A stretch of 64,000 bases of DNA from Limnomonas spitsbergensis. Taxonomy: Eukaryota; Chlorophyta; Chlorophyceae; Chlamydomonadales. Position 1 is the stretch's first letter, and each line of letters begins with the position of its first letter. Where the stretch lies: NCBI GenBank assembly GCA_037349105.1, contig JAYJMM010000123.1:1860001-1924000 (forward strand). Reading direction: 5' to 3'. Shown in pieces: positions 36,538 through 45,660 of this stretch. Under the pieces are notes generated by a model. It did no database searches and had not been told where the DNA came from. It was given only the letters and a program-made list of their open reading frames with translations. A program made the translations under genes and the position numbers.

Positions 36538-39500
36538 TCAGATTGGCAGTACATTGTCCAGGAAGTACTGGTCACTCATCACATTGCCCGGCTGCTGATA
36601 CTCGCACACTAGGATCTTGATGTTGTTATTGCCGCCACCGCATCCATTCCAGGTCGAGATGGCACAGCCCATGCTAGATGTGGCCTTCCAAACCAGCTGT
36701 AAATTGGGAGTTTGGGGGATGGGGTTAGTTGGGGGTGGTTGAGGATTCATCTTCAGTATCGGTACAGATAAAAAACTGCCACACGAAACACTCCAAGGGG
36801 TGCCCAAAGATGTGTTTGTCATCAAGCAGCATGCTGTCACTAAAATAAACAAGGTTATGGTCCTTTTCTTGCAAGGAGTCCCAGGCAAAAGCAAAATCAG
36901 CCCCCCTGGTCAGACAGCGTTTTTTACCAAAGCAAAGAAAAGGCATTGCTGCCCCCAACCTGCAAGCAGTGCTCGTTTATTCTTCAGTCGGACACTGCTC
37001 ACCCAACAGCAGCAGCAGCAGCAGCATCCCGAGCCCCCAAAGATGGTGCATCACCTACTCCACACAACCCTATGCTGCCCCAACCAGCACCAGTGTCTGT
37101 TTTAGAGTGCCCAAGACCACCTCAGGGTCGGGGAAACACCGAGTTGCCTAAACCGAGGCAAAACGACCAAACTTGACCGGCCAATGGTCAGTGGATTGAG
37201 CAGCAGGGCTAGCTGCACCAGGCTCCCTTGGCCGTTGGCCGTCATGTAGCCAGGGGCCCCTGATGTAGCTAACCTGATCCTGAAGCACCCTGAAAGTAGC
37301 ACTGACCTGTGTGAAGTGCCCGATCTCGTGGAAGTTGGGGCTGTTGGTCGTGTACGGCGTGTTGGTGAAGTGGTAGAGAGACACCTCGTCGTACCAGATG
37401 TTGACAGTTTTGCACCAGTCCATGTAGTCGTTTCCAGTGGGAGAGGAAGCCCAAGATCCCATCAGGTTCTCCCCGTAGGCCCAGCCGCTGTGCTTCAGAT
37501 CGCATGAGCCTGCGAGCTTGTTTGCCCAGTTCTGCGCTGCAACCTGCATGTTTGAAATGTTGATATTGAACACCACTGAAGGTCAGCATGGCACCAGCTG
37601 TCCCTCAGTCCACCCCCAAGTTCGAAATCTGGCAAATGTTGGCCTGGCAGGACCTCTGACAATTCTGTTTTTGTTGAGCAATCGAGCGATGGCTTGGTAT
37701 ACAGCAAGCGCAGAGGCATTCAGCATTCACATTCAAATTGAAAACTCCTGGGCTCTCTTTGAGGCTTCCAAATGGGTTGACACCGCACCTTACAGTACTG
37801 TGTGCAAACGGGTTTGGTACAGCACAGTACGCACGGTACTTAATTGTGTTAATCGTATGGCAATATACTGTGTGCATGTTCAGCGTCTGACGGAGCCTGA
37901 GCTCAGGCATCCTGTTCTCATGGATGCCATTGTTTTGTGGCCGTGAGCATCCACAGAAATCCCAACGAAACAGATTTGTGGTACCATACCTGTAAGTTGT
38001 TGCTCCAGCTGAGAGGTGGGGCGTGGTGTAGCGCCCGCTTGCGATTGGTGAGGCAGAGGCCTCCATCGTTACAGGGGCAATTGCCGTTGTAAGCAGCCGG
38101 GACGGGGCCGGGGTTGGAGGTGGGGGCGACAGTGACAGCAAGGTTTGACGGTTGGCCTGCAGGAACAGGATCGACGGGGTCAGGGTTGGGGTTGGGGGTG
38201 GGTCCTTGAGTGGATGAGGAGTGCGCCCATGCTGGATAAAGAGTCAAGGAAAGGGGTGTTGAAGCCCCAAATCTCAGGAGTAACTAGCCATCTGTAATGA
38301 CAAAGGTTAGTCGTGCGGAGCCATACAAGGGCTGTTAGTCTGCATCATCACCACAGTAAAATGCTTCAAATTCAAATCCATTAAGAATGATACTCACTTG
38401 TTCTAGTAGACCAGATTGCGCCGTACGTGCCGTAGATGACGAGGTTGCCGTCTGACTGTGTGGATCAAGCAGCAGTTACAAAATTTATTCAATGAGCAGC
38501 TTCAAAATCCAACCGTAGCCTGGTGGTTGATGACAGCTGGCACAAAGGTGGACAATAACAAGAATACAATCAGCTGGAAATTCTCTGGAAGCCCTGAAAG
38601 CTATGCGGAAATTCTATGCTGGAAGCTAAGAAGTCATAAGGCTGCATGCTGAAAACTCTCCAAAGGCTATACAGGAAAACTCCCCACTTGCCTGTATGCT
38701 GAGCACGTAGGGCCCAGTGCCGATGCTCCACGTGTTGGACGCCCAAGTCACTTCCCCAGACTGCGCATACACCACCAGATTCGCGTCGTTCTGAAAGGAG
38801 GGAGGTAGGGAGGGCGTGTATTAGCAAGGGAGCGGGAAAGCGTGTGGGCACGGGCGAACACGGCAGCAAGCCAAGTCAGAGTGGGAAGCGAGGGTTCAGA
38901 CAGCAGTGCAGCTTGGCCAAGCTCAGTGCCGCTCCTCCGAATGACACAGGGTTTCCGCAGATCATCAGAGGGTCCAGGGATCAGCGAAGATCAGACAGGA
39001 TCAGATACAGCATCTATCTATTTTAAAATCAATTCTGGGTGTGAATCAGTGAAGATACGCAGGGAAAGGATTCACAGGATAGACATCTAGGACATGGGGA
39101 CCAGTCTTTATAAAAGTGCGTGTGCCAGACCAACATTGGGGGACCGCAAAGGGGCTACCACTGGGCGGATGGGGACCAAAACTTCATCGGCCTACGGCCA
39201 GTGTCCCAAGCAGAGATCTTGCCGCACGAGGCCCCCATAGCCATAGACCATGATATAGTTGAAATGTGTCAGAAGCACCCTATAATTTGAAGTGCCCTAG
39301 CAGCGCGACCTTTCTGGCACTTCTCCTGCCACCCCTGCCATTCTCCTGCCGTGCGAGAGCTACAGGGATGCAAAAGGTGCCCTGCAGTATAATCTCAATA
39401 GAAATGCAGTAGCTGCAGGCTGCAGCAGGATAGGCATGCAGTCCCTGCATCACTCATAACAGGCCATTAGAAGTCGGCCTGCTTAATCAGGGATGCAGGG

Positions 39501-42448
39501 GTGCAACTGCCATGACTGCAGGCCCTCACAGCAGGCCATAATGCAATGACCAGCACATGCGTGACCAAATCACTCAACACTAAAATTTACCAGTTTCACA
39601 TCAGTCAATGTCACTCATCACTCTATACCTGCATAGCGAGCCTGTAGGGGCCCTTGGCAACGCCCTTCATGGAGCCGGCAGACCAGTAGGGTTGGCCATC
39701 GCGTGCATCAGCCAGCACCAGGTTGCCATCCTGCTGCATTGTTGCCCTATCGGAATAGAGGGGTGGGTGAGGAAGGGACGAGCAGTTAAGAGAGGGGAGG
39801 GTGGGGATAAGACAGCAGAAGCTGAGTGAGGGGAGGGTGAAGAGGGAGCAGCAGGAGTATTACAAGAGGGTCAAGAAAGGACTGCAGCAGTGGAGTGAGG
39901 GGAGGGTGAAGAAGGGGCAGCAGCAGTTGAGTGAGAGGAGAATGAAGAAGGGCAGCCCCAGAGCCAGGAAAATTCTGATAGGGATGACTGAAAAGCTTTA
40001 AAACACTGGTTGCAACGAATAGAGTATCTTGACAAGATTCCGTGGGTGCAGCTATCCTCAGCCACCAAAAGTTGCAATCTAACAGAACTTTAGATCTCCT
40101 TCTCGCCAGTGGGCAACTGGTCACATCCTTGACAACGCATGACAATGCCTGATCTTCTAAAACACAGTTTTTATATCTTGCCTGTACACGCCGTTGCTTG
40201 AGATGAGCGAGCCTGAACTGAACAGCGGCCACCCGTTGGACGAGGCGAGGACAGAGCCTCCTGCCGGGTTATCGCCCAGCTCCACGTGGGGTGACAGTAA
40301 GGTGGTACTGGTGGCTCCAGATGGGTTCGCTGTTCCAGTTTGGGAGACAGGGCCAGCCGCATGGTTATCCAGGCCGATTGCAAGCTCTTCGTACTCCTCG
40401 TTGATCACAACCACTGGGTTGGCCTTCTTTGATTTGGGGACAAGATTGTCTGCTGGGTCAGCGGAGCCACTGCCAAGCCCCTCGTCAGAAGAAAGCAGAG
40501 ATTTTGTTGCTCTGGGCGCAGCCGTTGCTAGGTAGCCATTGACGTCACCAGAGCCATCAGGGCCAGGGGTTTTGGAAGAAACGTCATCCAGATCAGAGAT
40601 GCTGTTACCATCAGGCGCGTCGAGGCTGCCTGCACATTGAAACGTAAAATTTCAAAATGTGAAATAAACTGGGCGAGCTCACTGCTGCTGCTCGCCAGGA
40701 ATGCACTCAGCGTGGGTGCATGGATTGGGTGGTGCAGCTGTGCTGTATCATATTTTGACGTTTAGTGGGCAGCAGAGTGAGCCGCAGCATGTAGCCGCAG
40801 CATGACGCAGATAGCCTGATGCAAACGTGTCAGCGGCACTAGCGCAAGAGGAAATGTGAATACCAGCAGTGAGGTGCTTCAAGATTGAGGAGAGTCCAGC
40901 TGGAGCAGACAGTTTGACCACTCAATTTGCACCGCACATATTCTCTCTTTGTAGGATAAAACAGCCAGGTCAACTAGCAAGCATCCTGACCATCTCTCAA
41001 TGTAAGCTCTAACCGTGGTTTTGGTTGTCGCGAACATAGATTCCGAAACACGGCTGCTCGCTGCCAGCCGCCGCGTCCTCGTGGACCAGATCCAAGCCAG
41101 ACGTCTTGAGACAGAAAATAGGCGGCAGGGTCCATGGCCCAGTCAAAGACAGGCGCAGCGAGTCAAATGTGCTCTTGGAGTTGGATGAGGTGCTGGAGAA
41201 GCCAGGGCCAAGGCTGACAGCTTGGCAGCTGAGATCGGCATCACACTGGTCCACCATCAGGGACCACGCAGCAGTGTTGGGTTCCTCGGATCCATATCCA
41301 AACATGGTTCGGGCGGATTCAATATGAGCGTCGGTGCATGGGGCGATGTTGTCTCCCTTGTGGCCCATGCCCGGGTAGAAGGTGAAGCCGTTGTATGTTG
41401 CTGGAGGAACGGTGTTGCAGGCCCCTATTCGTTGCAAAGGAGCAGTCGAAAGGGTGATGGTGGGGTCAGCAACAGGGGAAGCAGCCGAACAGGGAGGTTA
41501 GCAGGGTAAAGAGTAGCGCTCGGGCTACTCACTTGGGCATGCATTGCATGCTGTCAGCTATGTCAGCTAGCACAGGGGGGAGGGGGGTCGATCAGCAGGA
41601 ATTTTTAACTGAATAGGACCTGAGTGCGTCCACACACAAATGTCTGGTGCGCGTGATAGCAGCGGCATGGGCAGGCGTGCAAACATCAGTCTCGGAATTA
41701 GCAACCATGCATGGAGGGAAAGGAACAAGAGCTACAGCAGCCGTTGCAGCTGCCACTCAGCTGCTCATTAAAAGTCTGTGACAGAAATAGAACTGAGGCA
41801 GGTACAGGGGCAATCAAGGTCCTCATTTCTTCAGGGGTGGGCGACCTTGATTCCTTCTGCCATTACTGTCGCTGGCCTGTCCCAAAATCAAACGGCCTCG
41901 TCATCGGTTCTCAAGTCCCAACCTAACACACACATTTGGAAATGTGCCATCGTATAGGCAAGGGAGTCTCACAGCTCCCACCATCATATCAGCCAACTCA
42001 TTGATCGCGCACCAAGACACGCGCGCTGTGTTCGTACGCATGCATCGGAAATCGGAATTCAGATGCCTCTGCTGGTGCACAGACAGTGCTGCCGGGCACA
42101 TGTTTGCTTGGATACCGGAATGCAAGCAAGCCAGACAGGCAGCACCAACATAATTCAAATCCTGACATGAATGCTGGTCAGCCTTACATCTCGAATGAAT
42201 CAAAGTGGCAGATACTCCTGGCCTCCTGCATGCAGACTGAATTGCAGATAGATGGCAGTCCCCACCCCCGGCCGATCTATCTACTTATTATTATATGTCG
42301 ATTGGCGAACCTTGGCTACCACCAGCACTACGGTATGCCAGTCGTGAAATTAAATGGCCCACTTATTACCTTCAGTGGGGAGGACCAAGCTTGAGGTCAG
42401 CACCGCTGACACGAGAGCGATGGACAGCATTGAACGCGCCATCTTCAT
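36538..42448 (-). CDS. Secreted bulb-type lectin / CAP (PR-1-like) fusion protein B
   Basis: Paralog of the gene at 27030-34089, on the other strand. Nine exons join in phase: 42370-42448, 41014-41424, 40182-40629, 39629-39746, 38692-38790, 38398-38455, 37990-38156, 37307-37543 and 36538-36696 (591 residues). Signal peptide MARSMLSIALVSAVLTSS; PAN/Apple-like Cys region (FTFYPGMGHKGDN, CDADLSCQAVSLG, PCFGIYVRD; inference); lectin motifs QQDGNLVLA, QNDANLVVY and QSDGNLVIY (first Tyr missing, as in A); short Pro-rich linker; CAP domain with LHHAPPLSW, HSGWAYGENL, GHFTQLVWKAT and CEYQQPGN. Pocket residues His478, Glu485, Glu513 and His536 are present. Introns 3 and 5 again use GC donors. It is shorter than A because the acidic repeat region (448 against 688 nt) and the linker exon (167 against 395 nt) are smaller. 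The start is the ATG at 42448; the one at 42442 is also possible. Confidence 0.9.
37006..37026. repeat. (CAG)n microsatellite
   Basis: About seven CAG triplets in the last intron of CAP-lectin gene B. Confidence 0.85.
37170..37297 (-). repeat. MITE-like dispersed repeat in the last intron of gene B
   Basis: In the gene's direction it starts TTTCAGGGTGCTTCAGG, about 10 bp after the exon 8 donor boundary, and contains CCATTGGCCGGTCAAG. Position and orientation match the outer copy in paralog A. Confidence 0.75.
39125..39290 (-). repeat. MITE-like dispersed repeat in intron 4 of gene B
   Basis: Reverse copy with GATGGGGACCAAAACTTC, GGCCTACGGCCAGTG and the terminal GAAGCACCCTATAA. No counterpart is seen in the same intron of gene A. 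Confidence 0.75.
39775..39960. repeat. Purine-rich ~50-bp tandem repeat in intron 3 of gene B
   Basis: Units of GAGTGAGGGGAGGGTGAAGA followed by a GGGCAGCAGCAG word. The same intron of gene A (about 29385-29525) holds the complementary C/T-rich words, so the repeat probably predates the duplication. Confidence 0.75.
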
Positions 42449-43570
42449 TCGGGGGGAGGCGGCCGGCTGCGACCATCAGCATCGACAGCTTAGTAAGCAG
42501 GAAGAATTGTCTCGGAACAATCACGGGGGCAATAGAAACTTCAGTCCAAGAGATGCAGCCACATGCATGTCATCCATGCCTTTCAATATGGCTGTTATTA
42601 CAACAGTCAATGTCGAGAATGATGTCTCGGCTCCTGGCTATGATGGCTACGGTATATCAGCACCTACCAGTATTTACAAGCAAATAGCGTGTATACTGTA
42701 GAGGTCGACCGGGGAGGGAGGGGGCTGCATGTGTGGTACCGTTTGTGAATGCAAGCAATAGTGCACGAAGATATATATGGCAAGAGTAGAAATGTACAGC
42801 AACACCAGATTATGTGCGACACTGCCACGCAAATCGTGATGTGTATTATAAGGTGTGTATAATGGGATGTCGGGGATGTGTGGGTGGCGTAAGGGTTGTA
42901 ACCGACGAGTTCGTCACAGATTCCCGAGTGGGTGGTACTACTACCGCCATTCAAACGATGTCACCCGGCAGCTGCAGGGTACCCGCCCGCTCTAGCATTA
43001 CTAAAATAAGCAGCATATGGAGCATATGTTTGTATGGAATATGCTGCAGATATCCAGAGTGTACTACAGCGTATGCTGCCAGCACCCCAATGCACCCACC
43101 CAGACACCGACACCTCGAGGATATTCGCCATGAACCCCATGCATGATACCTCCATGCCGAGGATGCGTACGGCAGTTTGACGGGACGCTTGCTTGGGAAG
43201 GCGCGGTCTATCTATCTGACTGAGCTCTGGTATTTACACATCTATCATATGACAGAATAGTAAGAATACCCAGGACCAACAACAGGTTTCCGATTGGACC
43301 CCGAAAAAGAATGTGTACCACGATCTTCTGGTCTTCGGGAAAGTTCCGGGAAAGTTCCGGTGTGGGTGTTTCACCTGCGAACACCATGGAGTGACAAAGG
43401 CCGCGGCCTGACGGGGCCTTTCTGCACGGTCGCCCCCATGACGACCACCCGATACGTCTATTGACGAAATCATGGAACGCTTCTCAATAACTTATAAAAG
43501 CATTTCGAAGGCCTAACAACCACTCCGTGGGGGGGAGGTCCCCAGAAAAACTGAGGGGAAACTGTACGAG
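42449..43570. other. Gene-free stretch upstream of CAP-lectin gene B
   Basis: No exon recognised. The first several hundred bases should contain the gene B promoter. Nothing else stands out. Confidence 0.45.
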
Positions 43571-43574
43571 TCAA

Positions 43575-43708
43575 GGTGGTCTACATCACGGCTGTGGGGG
43601 GGCTGGGCCTGGCGCAACACACCCTGCTACTTGGGCCACCGGCCCTTAGTTGGCCATTCCATAATGTTTTTGGTCCTTATCAGCTCAGTGATGCACATTA
43701 AAATATGG
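43575..43708 (+). repeat. MITE-like dispersed repeat, decayed copy beside the LINE relic
   Basis: Keeps CTACTTGGGCCACCGGCCC, TTTTTGGTCC, CAGCTCAGTGATG and the end GCACATTAAAATA. Confidence 0.6.
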
Positions 43709-43842
43709 CATGGTGTACGCTAAGAGAGGAACCGTCATGGACATGTATGCTTTTATCAAACAACCAATCACCAACAGTAGTGAGGCAACAGCCATGACGG
43801 TCCCCTTCAAGGGCCGACAGTGTCGCCACAGGTATGCATTAA

Positions 43843-44640
43843 ATGTGTTACCCTGGGGCTACCTGCATCAGCCGCCAGTTGCAGCTCCAGCCACTACAGC
43901 GAGACTGGTGGACCAATATCCTCCGCTTCTACAATGCAGCGGTCGCACCGGCGGCACAACAATACAGCCCTCTCATGGCTCAGGCCATGGCAGCAGATAT
44001 GCAGCTTGCAGTCAGCCAAGGCACTGGCGGCCGCACCTGGTGCTCTGATCTGCTTGGTGCATTAGAGGAGCTGGAGCGAGGGGCAGGCAGCCAGCCACCC
44101 CCACCTTGCGCGAGTCAGCAGCTACCCTACAGCGTCTACCCGTCACAGAGGTGTTGGCACTCGTTGACGCAGCCTACGAGCAGGCACAGGCGGACGCAAG
44201 CGGCGGTGGGGACCCCAGGGACCCTACCACCGAGCACAGATCTGCGGCGACCGACCGCGCTCACTTGGTTCCAGTCCACGGCGGATGCCGTGCTGGCGCC
44301 AGCCAGGAGCCGCACTAGCCAGAGGGAGTGTGCTTGTGTCCGCATAATTTTGCGACTGCAGCTCGGCGCGATCAGCACGGCTGATACCAGAGGGCGGTGC
44401 AACGGTCAGCGGCGAGAGGCACGCCGCTGCCAGCGGTGTTGGGCACGGGGGGATAGCGAGCTGGTGGAGGATGCGCTACATGTATGCTTCCAGCAGTGCC
44501 TAGTGTCAGGGAGCAGTTACGCGAGCGGGGGTGGGCAGGTCCTCCAGGCGCTGCCACTAACTTCCACCAGCTGTATCAGACTGAGCAGGGATGGGATGCA
44601 CTTGCTTTTTTGGACTGTGTTGTGGGCTAAGCAATCCCGA
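43843..44640 (+). mobile_element. 3' end of a LINE-type retrotransposon ORF, frameshifted relic
   Basis: Corresponds to the C-terminal tail after a reverse transcriptase. Readable pieces, in changing frames: DWWTNILRFYNAAVAP (frame at 43843); LRESAATLQRLPVTEV (shifted near a five-C run at about 44101); a zinc-finger-like CQRCWARGDSELVEDALHVC; then NFHQLYQTEQGWDALAFLDC ending in TAA near 44631 (shifted again near 44500). No reverse transcriptase catalytic segment is in reach, so the copy is strongly 5'-truncated, as is usual for LINEs. The zinc-finger-like region and the flanking coding words support the call; the clade is not determined. Confidence 0.65.
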
Positions 44641-44670
44641 TGATTCTCTAAAGCGCGACACTGAAGAAGA

Positions 44671-44697
44671 AGCGAGGCCCCCTTAGGGGGCCTCGCT
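44671..44697. repeat. Perfect 12-bp stem, 3-nt loop hairpin downstream of the LINE relic
   Basis: Arms AGCGAGGCCCCC (44671-44682) and GGGGGCCTCGCT (44686-44697) around TTA, about 40 bp after the relic's stop. It probably belongs to the LINE 3' UTR, where such stems can serve as reverse-transcriptase recognition sites. Confidence 0.85.
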
Positions 44698-44744
44698 GCT
44701 TCTCCAACTCTTTTAAGGCGCAGAAGCATATAGCGCTTTACCGT

Positions 44745-45433
44745 CTGGGGCCCAAATTGTGCTCGAAGGGTTACAAAACCAGCGCCTCCACTTCGTGTCC
44801 CTCTGCGTAGTGAGGGGACCTTGTTGTTGAGGGTTAGTCTCTAGGGATTCTGAGGCGCCGGTCTCGTTTGCCTTTCCGGCCTTCCCGTTTGGTCCTTTTC
44901 ATATTTTTGTTCGCTTGTTGTTGTTTTTAGTTTCTTTTCTTCTCCCTTCTGATCAGTGGGGCACCCTCGTGGCCAAGCAGGGGTAGGATACCCTTGCTTT
45001 TGGACCTCAGGTGTCGAACTTGGTCTTCCTTGCCTTCCCGGCCGAGGGGGGGCAAAAAATAAAGTCAAACACCCCATCCTAATGAAAATGTCAAACGACC
45101 CTTGGCTACCCCCCCCCCCCGCCTCCGGAACCTAGTAAAACCTTAATTTCTCAGTCAAAAGTCAGAATTTAATGATGTGAGCGGGTGCAATTTCAATCAG
45201 CTTATCAGTGCGCTTCTAATGGTGTCGATAAATGTAAATGGTTCACAAATGTCAAGCGGTGAAATCAAATAATTTAGCACTGCTCTAGCTACCAACTGAG
45301 ACCAGAAACGAGAGGACTCGCGCGTGAGTGGCATCAAACTGAAATATGATTTGAGCGTGTTGATGTGCTGCTTGGAGGTGATAATTCTGCTCTACCCGCT
45401 GAGCTGAATCTTGATGACGTTCCAGAACACTGT
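44745..45433. other. Stretch after the LINE relic, no gene
   Basis: T-rich sequence (about 44880-44960) and a poly-C run at about 45109-45122. It may be the rest of the LINE 3' UTR. Nothing coding is recognised. Confidence 0.4.
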
Positions 45434-45640
45434 CTAGACCCAGGCTTGGAAGTCGTGGTGCAGGACTGTAGGTATGAACTTGGTGCTGCCTCCAGGAGCT
45501 CTGATCATAACGAAGAGGATGTGCGCTGACTTGCTGATGAGCACCAACAGTTCGCTGATAGAGCACTCCACTCCGGTGAATGGCATCAGCAGCACATGCA
45601 TGGCTGTACCGAGAAGGCGGGCGCGCTGGAGCTGGGGCAC
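45434..45640 (-). pseudogene. Possible transposon-encoded ORF fragment
   Basis: A leftward frame reads ISELLVLISKSAHILFVMIR and then TKFIPTVLHHDFQAWV before a TAG, after which TVFWNVIKIQLSG continues in the same frame to a second TAG. The pattern (hydrophobic helix, FIP, HDFQ, then WNVIK.QL) resembles large transposon proteins of fungi and algae, but this is from memory of family style and not a firm match. If it is not that, it is an unrecognised decayed gene. Confidence 0.3.
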
Positions 45641-45660
45641 CCTAGTGGGGTGCTGAGTTG

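Noticed and set aside
44671..44697. Bacterial-type terminator
   Set aside because: There is no T run and the context is eukaryotic; a LINE 3' stem fits better.
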